From positions 1 through 63,763 of the forward strand of contig JAQZBV010000033.1 in NCBI GenBank assembly GCA_029237685.1: 63,763 nt of DNA. Reading direction: 5' to 3'. Below, piece after piece: positions 1-7,632 of the stretch (position 1 is the first letter of the stretch; each line of letters opens with the position of its first letter). A program made the position numbers and the translations under genes. The DNA comes from Cytophagaceae bacterium. Lineage in GTDB: Bacteria > Bacteroidota > Bacteroidia > Cytophagales > Cytophagaceae. The notes below the pieces were generated by a model. That model was not told where the DNA came from. It saw only the letters and a program-made list of their open reading frames with translations, and did no database searches.

Positions 1-330
1 ATTACCCAACCCTTCATGCATCAATTCCTGAAAATCTTGGATAGGTATTTTGCTGTTTTTAAGTTTTAAAATATGAGTAATGTATTTGCTGACTTTAACG
101 GCAAATTTAAAGTCATGAACCGCATTCTGAGCATATTTTATAAGATCCGCTAATTTAGGTGTCCGGTAGAATGTGCCGTTCAATTCTACGGAATTGAATA
201 CCGTGCTGTAATAAGCCAACCAATTTTTAGGTTGTAATCCTTGCGGATAAAATTTGTTCTTCCAGGCTGCATAATAATAGCCGGAACAACCGATGCGAAA
301 TTTGGAGCCGCTCATGATTATTTCTTTCAT
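1..330 (-). CDS. DUF72 (YecE-like) protein, N-terminal part
   Basis: This is the first 110 codons of a gene that runs off the left edge of the window. The translation contains IGCSGYYYAAWKNKFYPQG, then a run ending in VELNGTFYRTP, which is the characteristic start of DUF72/YecE TIM-barrel proteins. The biochemical function of that family is not established. I placed the start at the ATG at 330; in-frame ATGs at 354 and 315 are alternatives, and no clear ribosome binding site decides between them. It lies 74 bp downstream of the DUF763 gene on the same strand, so the two are probably co-transcribed. Family assignment is firm; only the N-terminus can be judged. Confidence 0.85.
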   Translation of the reverse strand, partial: MKEIIMSGSKFRIGCSGYYYAAWKNKFYPQGLQPKNWLAYYSTVFNSVELNGTFYRTPKLADLIKYAQNAVHDFKFAVKVSKYITHILKLKNSKIPIQDFQELMHEGLGN

Positions 331-404
331 GATATGCAGCGAAGAACATGCCATAAAGCAGTATTCAGCAAGAGTATAGAGCAAGAAGTAATAAGAATGT
401 TCTT

Positions 405-1625
405 CTAAAACAGGTTGAGTTGTCCGTTGTCTTTGGGAGGCTTTGATTTTCCAAACACTGTTCGTCCTCCATACTTATAGGATTCGGAACGTTCCCTGGC
501 AATGACACGATCAAATGCATTTTCATCAGGCTCAAAACTTTTTTCCATATTCTGTGCCGCTAACGTTAAATTTCTGATGGCGATCTGTTTGTCCTGATCT
601 CCGATCTTAGCCTTTTCTACCGAAGATTGTAAAATAGAAATGGTTTCATCATACACTTTGGTAGGTACAGGAAAAGGATGTCCGTCCTTGCCTCCATGCG
701 CAAAAGAAAAGCGCGCCGGATCGGAAAACCGCGAGGGCGTTCCATGTATCACTTCGCTGACTAATGCCAGAGATTGTATGGTACGAGGTCCAACACCTTC
801 CAGCATCAGCAAAGATTCGAAATCTCTCAGATCCTTATCATGAGCCAAAGCCAGCATGCTTCCTAATCTTTTTAAATTTACATTTGTTCCCCTCACTTCA
901 TGATGCGAAGGCATAATCTTTTTCATTTCCGGAAACATCTTTGCCGGGTCTTCTCTGATGATGTTCAAAATACCGGTTTTCGATGCTCCGGCATGCTCAT
1001 CCACCAAATTCAAGATGTCACCTTGATTTTTTCCATAAATAAAAGCGTGAGGCTTCTCTACAAACGATTGTACTTTCTCTGAATGCCAATGGTAACGGCG
1101 AGCCATGCCACTTCCATCGTTCATTCCCTGTTGTACAATGGCCCACTCTCCTTCATCGGTCACAATAAAGCTGTGTAAATACAATTGAAATCCATCCTGA
1201 ATAGCCGTATTATCAACTTTAGCTGCCAGTTTACTGGAACGTACCAAGGCTGTTCCATTTAATCCCGTGCGATCAGACAAGGCCATCAACTCATGGGGTG
1301 TTTGTGTAGAATGTTTTCCTTTCCCGCCGCAGATGTATATCCCCAACTCTTTAAACTTAGGGTTCACAGCTGTTTTTAGTGAACCCATCACTGAAGTAGT
1401 AATTCCCGAAGAATGCCAATCCATGCCCAATGCACAACCGAAAGCTTGGAACCAGAAAGGATCGCTAAGCCTGCTCAGTACAGCAGACTTTCCATATTCC
1501 AAGACGATAGATTCGACGATCGCTCCACCTAGTAAAGTCATGCGTTGAGCGAGCCAAGGCGGTACTTTCCCATGGTGCAAGGGCAGATCGGCATAACGGG
1601 TGGTATTGAAGTAAAGTTTAGGCAT
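405..1625 (-). CDS. DUF763 protein with helix-hairpin-helix motif
   Basis: A 406-aa protein matching the DUF763 family, which is found in archaea and scattered bacteria and has no defined activity. An N-terminal region rich in conserved Gly and His (LYFNTTRYADLPLHHGKVPPWL) is followed by the typical TGLNGTALVRSSKLAAKVDN segment. A helix-hairpin-helix-like GVGPRT motif lies at about residues 277-282, which suggests DNA or RNA contact. The C-terminal tail (KSKPPKDNGQLNLF) is basic and then hydrophobic. It starts with ATG at 1625, diverges from the DUF892 gene across a 172-bp promoter region, and leads into the DUF72 gene. A nucleic-acid role is an inference from the HhH motif only. Confidence 0.85.
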   Translation of the reverse strand: MPKLYFNTTRYADLPLHHGKVPPWLAQRMTLLGGAIVESIVLEYGKSAVLSRLSDPFWFQAFGCALGMDWHSSGITTSVMGSLKTAVNPKFKELGIYICGGKGKHSTQTPHELMALSDRTGLNGTALVRSSKLAAKVDNTAIQDGFQLYLHSFIVTDEGEWAIVQQGMNDGSGMARRYHWHSEKVQSFVEKPHAFIYGKNQGDILNLVDEHAGASKTGILNIIREDPAKMFPEMKKIMPSHHEVRGTNVNLKRLGSMLALAHDKDLRDFESLLMLEGVGPRTIQSLALVSEVIHGTPSRFSDPARFSFAHGGKDGHPFPVPTKVYDETISILQSSVEKAKIGDQDKQIAIRNLTLAAQNMEKSFEPDENAFDRVIARERSESYKYGGRTVFGKSKPPKDNGQLNLF

Positions 1626-1797
1626 AATAAAAGTTACTTAATTTTTTGACAGGATTCCAGTTTTCTACTGTAGAATTTAACGTGCGAAACAGAGTAAAAA
1701 TTACACACGTTGCAAGCTTAAATCGCTCTTCAATCATTGCCTGCGCACTGGTACACAATTTGAACTACTCCTGTCATAACCATAAACAAAAACTATT

Positions 1798-2352
1798 ATG
1801 AGAACCAGCACTAAAAAATCACACGCGAATACTGCCACACAAGAATATGGTATTGAAGAATCAAAACTATTAAAATTATTTGAAGAAGAATTAAAAGACA
1901 TTTACTGGGCTGAAAAAGCGTTGACCAAGGCGCTTCCAAAGATGGCTAAAAATGCAACTTCACCAGAATTAGTTGATGCCATTGAAACCCATCTAGCGGA
2001 AACAGAAGAACAAGTTCAGAAAGTAGAGGAAGTATTTGCTCTATTGGGTAAGAAACCTGTCGCTAAAAAATGCGAAGCCATGGATGGCTTGATTAAAGAA
2101 GCTCAGGCTATCATGGAAGATTCTGAAGAAGGTGCTATGCGCGATGCGGGTATCATTTCAGCAGCCCAAAAAGTAGAACACTATGAAATTGCTTCTTATG
2201 GCACACTGAGAACGTTCGCGCAAACATTAGGTCTTACTGATGCAGTCGAAATTCTTCAAGGCATCCTGGATCAGGAAAAGAATGCGGATCAAACGCTGAC
2301 AGAAGTTGCTGAGTCTACTATTAATATTCAAGCAGCTGAGGAAGAAGAATAG
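1798..2352 (+). CDS. Ferritin-like DUF892 (YciE/YciF) stress protein
   Basis: A 184-aa, acidic, all-helical protein of the DUF892 family, whose members adopt a ferritin-like four-helix bundle. The family segments LFEEELKDIYWAEKALTKALPKM and KVEHYEIASYGTL are present; their Glu and His residues are the usual metal-ligand candidates. The first 17 residues are a polar, probably disordered extension. Relatives are commonly linked to osmotic, oxidative or general stress, but the activity is unproven. The ATG at 1798 follows a divergent promoter region shared with the DUF763 gene. A hairpin terminator (2374-2401) separates it from the pncC-like gene, so it is probably monocistronic. Confidence 0.9.
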   Translation: MRTSTKKSHANTATQEYGIEESKLLKLFEEELKDIYWAEKALTKALPKMAKNATSPELVDAIETHLAETEEQVQKVEEVFALLGKKPVAKKCEAMDGLIKEAQAIMEDSEEGAMRDAGIISAAQKVEHYEIASYGTLRTFAQTLGLTDAVEILQGILDQEKNADQTLTEVAESTINIQAAEEEE

Positions 2353-2373
2353 TTTTTTCCATTCATTAAATGT

Positions 2374-2401
2374 AAAAGGAAGGCATTCGTGTCTTCCTTT
2401 T
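2374..2401 (+). terminator. Hairpin terminator after DUF892 gene
   Basis: AAAAGGAAG and CTTCCTTTT form a perfect 9-bp stem around a 10-nt loop (2383-2392), starting 22 bp after the DUF892 stop. The 3' arm supplies the T-run. The next gene starts only 17 bp further on. Confidence 0.7.
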
Positions 2402-2417
2402 CTATTATAGTATTGTT

Positions 2418-2894
2418 ATGAGTGAAGTACATCAATTAGTGCGAATGCTAAAGGATAAAAACTTAACCCTTGGTTTAGCCGAAAGCGTTACCTGCGGCAT
2501 GGCGGCGTATAAACTTTCAAATGTAAAAGGCATATCAGAAGTTTTGCGAGGATCGATTGCATGTTATACACCTGAGGTCAAAATAGCTCTATTTGGAATC
2601 AGTAAACGGATGATAGAAAAATACACCTGTGAATCCATGCAGGTGACGCAAGCCCTTGTCACTAAATTGCCAAAACTGATTCCGGCAGACGTATATGTAG
2701 CCGTCACCGGACTAGCATCGCCATCACCTAATGGCAGTGAATCTAAAATTAAACCTGTTGGCACTGCTTTTATTTGCGTGAGATATAAAAATAAACTTTA
2801 TAAGACCAAACATGTTTTCAAAGGTACTCCTCTTCAAATAAAGAATAAAATTTGTTTAGAACTGTACCGTTTCATCTCTTCCATTTTAGAATAG
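2418..2894 (+). CDS. pncC: CinA C-terminal/PncC family nicotinamide-nucleotide amidase
   Basis: A 158-aa single-domain protein equivalent to the C-terminal half of CinA. It shows the family start GLAESVTCGMAAYKLSNV (residues 19-36), with the Ser/Thr active-site region AES-T-G at 21-27, and later GLASP, which replaces the usual GIAGP turn. Characterised homologues deamidate NMN to nicotinate mononucleotide in pyridine-nucleotide salvage, in the cytoplasm. The competence-damage domain of full-length CinA is absent. The C-terminal half is more divergent and more basic than usual, so activity is likely but not assured. It converges on the LLM oxidoreductase gene, with 3 bp between the stop codons. 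Confidence 0.85.
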   Translation: MSEVHQLVRMLKDKNLTLGLAESVTCGMAAYKLSNVKGISEVLRGSIACYTPEVKIALFGISKRMIEKYTCESMQVTQALVTKLPKLIPADVYVAVTGLASPSPNGSESKIKPVGTAFICVRYKNKLYKTKHVFKGTPLQIKNKICLELYRFISSILE

Positions 2895-2897
2895 CTT

Positions 2898-3878
2898 TTA
2901 AATAATGGTAATGTCTTCCTTTACTCTTAAAGCCGGCAATACACTCTTTCCGAAGTCACTTATAAAAAGTTCCTGCTCGCGATTTACATTATGCAGGATA
3001 ACATTATCAAATCCTTGTTCTCTAGCTTTTAACAGATGATCAGTAAATTGTTCCAAATTTGAAGTAATAAGAATTTCACTCTTCATGTCCTCCGGTTTTA
3101 GATGTTCTGATTTCGCATCAAAATGCTCCGGCCGACATAATTCTCCCAAGTCATCCATTGGTACGGTATTGCTTCTCCACTGATGGTGCGCGCCTTTCAA
3201 GGCATCCTCTTCTTTGCGGGCATATGAAAAAGCAAATTGTACATGTATGGGTTTATTCTCTCCTCCCCCTTCTCTAAAAGCATCTACCATTTTCTTCATC
3301 TCATCCGGTGAGCCGTAAGACATTAAAAGTCCATCAGCCCATGAGCCAAGCCATCGTGCTGTATCTACAGAAAGAGCTGCACCTAAAAATAAGGGCATGG
3401 TATCCGGCCGTGTATATAAGGTTGCTTCCTTTACTTTTACATATCCATCATGTGTCACCGTATCTCCTTTCATAAGACGACGTATGACCATTACTGATTC
3501 CCGCAATCTTTCATTTCGAATAGGTTTCTCCGGCCATTTTTCTCCTGTAATGTTTTCATTTAAGGCTTCTCCGCTACCAAAGGCAACATCTAATCTACCG
3601 GGATACATTTGAGTGAGCGTAGCGATAGCTTGCGCTACAATAGCGGGATGGTAACGTTGTCCCGGTGCATTGACCATGCTGAATGGAAATGTTGTAGCCT
3701 GCATAGCTGCTCCAAGCCAGGCGAAAGCAAAACCGCTTTGTCCCTGGCGTACGCTCCAGGGATGAAAATGGTCAGAACAATGGCAGGCATCAAAGCCAGC
3801 TTTCTCTGCCATTACAGCATAGGATAATAAATCACCCGGTGTGAATTGTTCATGAGAAGCATGGTATGATACGATCAT
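2898..3878 (-). CDS. LLM-class flavin-dependent oxidoreductase (TIGR03885-type)
   Basis: A 326-aa bacterial-luciferase-like TIM-barrel protein. FDACHCSDHFHPWSVRQGQS near the N-terminus and the LDVAFGSGEALNE segment are typical of the subgroup described as probable non-F420 (FMN-using) LLM enzymes. The substrate is unknown. The start is ATG at 3878. It lies 2 bp downstream of the DUF202 gene and reads in the same direction, in the apparent order Csp-like, DUF202, LLM oxidoreductase, so it is probably the last gene of that small operon. Confidence 0.88.
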   Translation of the reverse strand: MIVSYHASHEQFTPGDLLSYAVMAEKAGFDACHCSDHFHPWSVRQGQSGFAFAWLGAAMQATTFPFSMVNAPGQRYHPAIVAQAIATLTQMYPGRLDVAFGSGEALNENITGEKWPEKPIRNERLRESVMVIRRLMKGDTVTHDGYVKVKEATLYTRPDTMPLFLGAALSVDTARWLGSWADGLLMSYGSPDEMKKMVDAFREGGGENKPIHVQFAFSYARKEEDALKGAHHQWRSNTVPMDDLGELCRPEHFDAKSEHLKPEDMKSEILITSNLEQFTDHLLKAREQGFDNVILHNVNREQELFISDFGKSVLPALRVKEDITII

Positions 3879-3880
3879 AA

Positions 3881-4276
3881 TTATGCCGTTTTAATAAGGT
3901 AGAGCAGAATCAAAATTCCTACAAAAGACAGAAAAACAGTCAGCGTAGTAATCATCAAGGACGAATAATGAAAATCTCCCTTATCTAATTTCGTAATATT
4001 GGATCTGTAGCTGAAATAAGAAAACAGCGCTGTACATAATCCGGCACCTACCAGCACGATTCCTAATATGCCGGAATAACCATTGGTTTCATGGTCTATG
4101 CCTACATGTTCCTTTCCAATCAACACATATATTTGTTTTACAAAAAGGGAAAACTTCACTACCACAAATCCAAAGGCCATGATGCCTAATCCTGTACGCA
4201 CCCATGATAAGTAAGTGCGCTCATTGGCCAGGTAATCGTTAGGAGTGGCCGCTTTCTGTTTCAGTTCTTCGTTCAT
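3881..4276 (-). CDS. DUF202 (YidH-like) small membrane protein
   Basis: A 131-aa inner-membrane protein of the DUF202 family. The signature ANERTYLSWVRTGLGIMAFG is followed by three hydrophobic segments (GIMAFGFVVVKFSLFV, the GILGIVLVGAGL region and the MITTLTVFLSFVGILILLYL region). Function is unknown. The open frame extends upstream to 4357, but that part overlaps the Csp-like gene. The ATG at 4276, 2 bp after the upstream TAA, gives the usual DUF202 N-terminus (MNEELKQ), so I chose it. The tight spacing suggests translational coupling to the copper-protein gene. Confidence 0.88.
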   Translation of the reverse strand: MNEELKQKAATPNDYLANERTYLSWVRTGLGIMAFGFVVVKFSLFVKQIYVLIGKEHVGIDHETNGYSGILGIVLVGAGLCTALFSYFSYRSNITKLDKGDFHYSSLMITTLTVFLSFVGILILLYLIKTA

Positions 4277-4278
4277 GA

Positions 4279-4650
4279 TTAAGCCGTATAAATACTTTCC
4301 AAATGTGAATGACAAGCTTCCGCGCATTTCTGACAAGCTTCCGCGCATGTTTTGCAATGATTCATTTCATGCTTATTGCATTCATCTGCACACAAGCGAC
4401 ACATTTCTTCGCATACAGACAAAAAATGATGTGCGATCTCCGCATCCCGCTGTAATAGTCTCGCACCCTGAAAACAAATATCAGCGCAGTCACGATCCAA
4501 CTCTATACATCTGGCCATCATGGCAATGTCCTTTTCATCTAAACATGCGGAAGCACACATTTCACAAACCAAAGCACAATGAACCATTTCTTGAATTAAG
4601 GCCGAGTGGTCATGGCCGGAATGATGATGAGCTACAAGTTTATTTTTCAT
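4279..4650 (-). CDS. Csp-like four-helix-bundle copper-binding protein (DUF326)
   Basis: A 123-aa protein with 16 cysteines, mostly in CxxC or CxxxC spacing facing the core of a four-helix bundle, and a His-rich N-terminus (HHHSGHDH). This is the pattern of copper storage proteins of the Csp/DUF326 family, which hold Cu(I) on cysteine thiolates. There is no signal peptide, so a cytosolic Csp3-like location is likely. It is the first gene of an apparent Csp-DUF202-LLM operon. The 260-bp upstream region (4651-4910) would hold its promoter; I see a repeated TTAGGTGATT (4661 and 4741) there but no recognised copper-regulator site. Confidence 0.88.
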   Translation of the reverse strand: MKNKLVAHHHSGHDHSALIQEMVHCALVCEMCASACLDEKDIAMMARCIELDRDCADICFQGARLLQRDAEIAHHFLSVCEEMCRLCADECNKHEMNHCKTCAEACQKCAEACHSHLESIYTA

Positions 4651-4855
4651 ACTATATATTTTAGGTGATTGTATTCAGCAATAAAGAAATGAGAAAAAAT
4701 AGTGCCACCTCCTATGCGTATTAAGACTAGGTTAATACCTTTAGGTGATTATCTATAAGTGTGTAAAAAAAACCTCTTTTTGTTGCCGATTTCCTTACCA
4801 AACCACCATGGTTACGCGGTCTGATGACCATGATGATCTTATGATTGCGGGTTTT

Positions 4856-4890
4856 CATGCCACACACGATGGCATGATTTTTACTTTTGT
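4856..4890. terminator. Hairpin in the Csp/small-ORF intergenic region
   Basis: CATGCCA (4856-4862) and TGGCATG (4870-4876) form a 7-bp stem followed by a T-rich run. It precedes the 50-aa gene rather than following a gene, so it may be an attenuator-like leader hairpin or a relic terminator. The rest of 4651-4910 shows nothing I can name. Confidence 0.35.
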
Positions 4891-4910
4891 ATTAGGGTAT
4901 ATAAAAAATC

Positions 4911-5063
4911 ATGATACGTAAACTTAAATCAGGAGAATACCGCATCTATTCAAAAAAAGTAGATCCGAGTACCAATAAGCGCAAAAATCTTGGCACGTTT
5001 CCTACGCTCGAGGCCGCACAAAAACATGAAAGGGAAATTCAATTTTTCAAGCATTCAAAATAG
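4911..5063 (+). CDS. Small basic 50-aa protein, integrase-arm/AP2-like
   Basis: An ATG at 4911 opens a 50-codon frame ending in TAG at 5061-5063. The translation begins MIRKLKSGEYRIYSKK and continues through NKRKNLGTFPTLEAAQKHER. The pattern of a short beta-sheet followed by a helix with EAAxKHER resembles stand-alone AP2-like or arm-type DNA-binding modules, and I recall very similar 50-60-aa ORFs in proteobacteria. That conservation across phyla would mean a real gene, possibly horizontally spread, despite its size. It stands alone between divergent genes. The function is unknown; DNA binding is inferred from the fold resemblance and high basicity. Confidence 0.65.
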   Translation: MIRKLKSGEYRIYSKKVDPSTNKRKNLGTFPTLEAAQKHEREIQFFKHSK

Positions 5064-5086
5064 TTTAATTTCATCCCGCTCACTTG

Positions 5087-6082
5087 CTAGAACAAATAAT
5101 TTTCTCCCAAATCTAGAAACTTCAATGCGCCCTTGATTTTCTTTTCGCCTTCTAATTGTTTCAATATACGTACAGGCTCTCCTACCGGTTCATCGCTCAG
5201 ATCAAAGGTGCCGTAATGCATCGGTATAAAAGTCTTTGCTCCTAATTCATGAAAGGCGTTCACCGCATCTTGAGGTGAAATATGATTGGCATGCATGAAC
5301 CATTCCGGCTTATAAGCGCCTACACCGATGATGGCTATGTCTATTGCAGGAAATAAAGTCTTCGCTTCGATGAAGTGATGACCATAGCCTGTATCTCCAC
5401 TGAAGTAAATTGTTTTGTCCTTGGTTTGAAAAACGAAAGCGCCCCACAATTGTTTATTGGTATCGTTCACAGCGCGTTTCGACCAATGCCTGGAAGGCAA
5501 ATAATAAATGGACAGCGCCTCAGAAGTTTCGTACTGCTGGTACCAGCCCGCAGTTTGTATCGTGCAGCCTTTGCTCCAGGGCTTCAATAAAGAGTCCATG
5601 TGCAAGCCTGTCAAAATAGTAAGATCAGGATTCACCGCTGTAATTTTACGAATCGATTTTTCCTGGCAATGATCCTGGTGGTTATGCGAAATCAAGAGGT
5701 AATCCAAATTGGAAAACATTTCGGGAGCAAACGCATGCTCCGCGTAACGCTTAGTCAATGGCACTTTATAAAATACCGGATCAATTAATACTTGAATGCC
5801 ATTCAGTCGGATAAAAAAAGTGGAATGACCTAACCAGATTAAACAATCCTTGTGGTGTTGTAAGAAAGTGGTATCATCTTGGTGTACAAGTCGAAAATCA
5901 TCCGCCTTTTTCTCTTCTCTCTGCGGATTACGTTGGAATGCCCACTTCAGGACCTCCGGCAATCGAGGAACAAAAGGGAATTCCTCGTTAACAAAAGAAT
6001 GCGTTGTATCTACAGGTGTTCCTGGCCAATCTTGCCTGATGGTAGGAAGTTTATTATTCCATTGGTAACGGTAAGGCTTCAT
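5087..6082 (-). CDS. MBL-fold metallohydrolase, NAPE-PLD/UlaG-like
   Basis: A 331-aa metallo-beta-lactamase-fold protein. The zinc motif HNHQDH is at residues 133-138, preceded by WLGHSTFFIRLNGIQVLIDP, with further ligands in FSGDTGY and PMHYGTF. The N-terminal region of about 80 residues containing RLPEVLKWAF is typical of bacterial relatives of N-acyl-phosphatidylethanolamine phospholipase D. No signal peptide is visible. The substrate cannot be deduced; a phosphodiesterase or lipid hydrolase is possible. It diverges from the Crp/Fnr gene across 169 bp and ends 24 bp from the 50-aa gene on the opposite strand. Confidence 0.88.
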   Translation of the reverse strand: MKPYRYQWNNKLPTIRQDWPGTPVDTTHSFVNEEFPFVPRLPEVLKWAFQRNPQREEKKADDFRLVHQDDTTFLQHHKDCLIWLGHSTFFIRLNGIQVLIDPVFYKVPLTKRYAEHAFAPEMFSNLDYLLISHNHQDHCQEKSIRKITAVNPDLTILTGLHMDSLLKPWSKGCTIQTAGWYQQYETSEALSIYYLPSRHWSKRAVNDTNKQLWGAFVFQTKDKTIYFSGDTGYGHHFIEAKTLFPAIDIAIIGVGAYKPEWFMHANHISPQDAVNAFHELGAKTFIPMHYGTFDLSDEPVGEPVRILKQLEGEKKIKGALKFLDLGENYLF

Positions 6083-6251
6083 GAAGGGTAAAGTTAAAAT
6101 TATTTTTTCCTATCCCTGATTTTTAGCTCAATTTAATACAGGTATTATAGGTCTATTTACAAGACGACTCAGCAGAAGAAAGATTGTATGTTACACTGAA
6201 AAACAATTAAAATACTTTAAGGAATAGTTAGATTGTGTATATTCGTCTTGG

Positions 6252-6815
6252 ATGAAAACTTTTTTTGACCACATAGACCATTACTATAAGCTCAGCGAAG
6301 ACGCGAAACAAGCTATAGCAAAAGTCCTGAAGCAACATACGCTAACTAAAAATGCTTTATTGGCAACAGAGGGTAAAGTATGCCAACACATGTACTTTCT
6401 GGAAAAAGGATGTGTGAGAGGTTATTATAACCTGGACGGAAAAGAAGTCACGTATTGGTTTGCTTTCGAAAATAGCTTTGTCACTTCTTTCTACAGCTTC
6501 ATCAGCAGAAAACCGGCCTTTGAAAATATACAACTTATCGAAGATTGCCAGCTCCTCTCCATCAATTATGAGGATCTTCAGACACTTTACAGCCAATACC
6601 CTGAAATAGAACGCATCGTCAGAATCATCAACGAGAGTTATTATGTTCGATTGGAAGAACGCTTTGTGGCCGCTCAATTCAAAACCGCAAAAGAACGTTA
6701 TGCCGGTTTGCTGGATTTTTCTCCTCATATTCTTCAACGCATGCCTTTAGGATACATTGCTTCCTACCTGGGAATCAGCCAGGAAACACTTAGCCGCATT
6801 CGAGGCAAAATCTAA
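6252..6815 (+). CDS. Crp/Fnr-family transcriptional regulator
   Basis: A 187-aa regulator with an N-terminal cyclic-nucleotide-binding-like jelly roll (LATEGKVCQHMYFLEKGCVRGYY) and a C-terminal helix-turn-helix (LGYIASYLGISQETLSRIR, about residues 165-185). There are no iron-sulphur-type cysteines as in FNR, and the effector pocket is not the CAP consensus, as is usual for the short Bacteroidota members. The ATG at 6252 is close behind an AT-rich leader. Being the first plus-strand gene before the hydroxylase/ketosynthase cluster, it may control that cluster, but the 86-bp gap does not prove co-transcription. Confidence 0.88.
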   Translation: MKTFFDHIDHYYKLSEDAKQAIAKVLKQHTLTKNALLATEGKVCQHMYFLEKGCVRGYYNLDGKEVTYWFAFENSFVTSFYSFISRKPAFENIQLIEDCQLLSINYEDLQTLYSQYPEIERIVRIINESYYVRLEERFVAAQFKTAKERYAGLLDFSPHILQRMPLGYIASYLGISQETLSRIRGKI

Positions 6816-6901
6816 TTCTTTGCTTTTTGACATATGTCAAAAGGAAATGAACGAGCAGCTGTTAGTATTGCTTATACTTTACATCAGCCCATCAACTCTT
6901 C

Positions 6902-7630
6902 ATGACCAGCGCATTGCTACACTCTATACTTCATAACTATTCTTACCTGCAGGTATATGGGCTTACTCTAGCTTATTTCTTAGTTCTTTATTTCCTGATC
7001 GGATCTTTGTTTTTATTAGTCTGTAAACAGCTGGAAAAAAGAAAAGTCATCCAACCCATTACAGCAACTGCCGCTCCTTACAAAAACATCGGCTATGAAA
7101 TAAAAAATTCTGTGCGTTCCATTTTCATTTTTGGATTTTCTGGTATCCCATTGATCTATGGCTTCAGAACAGGATTTATTGCTCTGCTTCCTGATACGTT
7201 GTGGACTGCCCTATTTGGTCTTGTCTTATTGATGGTATGGAATGAGATCCATTTCTTCCTCATTCACCGCCTCATGCATGTATCTTGGTTTTACAAGTAC
7301 ATCCATGTCGTACACCACCGGTCAAAAATTCCTACTGTATTTTCTGTATTCAGTTTTCATTGGGTAGAAGCTTTGCTATTGAGCACGGTAGAATTTACGA
7401 TCGCTGTTTTTATTCCGTTCTCTGCTGTTGCCTTGTTCTTATATCCCTTAGTCAGCATTCTGTTAAACTTTGCAGGACACTGCAATTACAGATTTGGAAA
7501 CGGACAGGGAGCTGCATGGAAACTTGTCAGTACAAGACATGCGGCGCATCATTCGATCAATAAAAGGGAGTATGGATTTGCGAGTTACGCATTAGACAAA
7601 CTCTTTTCCTTTCAAAAGAAAAATAAATAG
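6902..7630 (+). CDS. Fatty acid hydroxylase/sterol desaturase superfamily membrane enzyme
   Basis: A 242-aa integral-membrane di-iron oxygenase. The histidine clusters are HRLMH (122-126), HVVHH (135-139), a single His in FAGHCNY (193) and HAAHH (213-217), the arrangement of C-4/C-5 sterol desaturase-type and fatty-acid hydroxylases. Four or more hydrophobic segments surround them. The stop is 2 bp before the ketosynthase ATG, so the two are almost certainly co-translated. Bacteroidota rarely make sterols, so a hydroxylated acyl chain, carotenoid or resorcinol-type product is more likely than a sterol. The substrate is inferred only from context. Confidence 0.88.
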   Translation: MTSALLHSILHNYSYLQVYGLTLAYFLVLYFLIGSLFLLVCKQLEKRKVIQPITATAAPYKNIGYEIKNSVRSIFIFGFSGIPLIYGFRTGFIALLPDTLWTALFGLVLLMVWNEIHFFLIHRLMHVSWFYKYIHVVHHRSKIPTVFSVFSFHWVEALLLSTVEFTIAVFIPFSAVALFLYPLVSILLNFAGHCNYRFGNGQGAAWKLVSTRHAAHHSINKREYGFASYALDKLFSFQKKNK

Positions 7631-7632
7631 AC

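Noticed and set aside
4661-4750. Direct repeat TTAGGTGATT at 4661 and 4741
   Set aside because: Only 10 bp, two copies, no symmetry and no known regulator pattern; chance or weak operator cannot be told apart.
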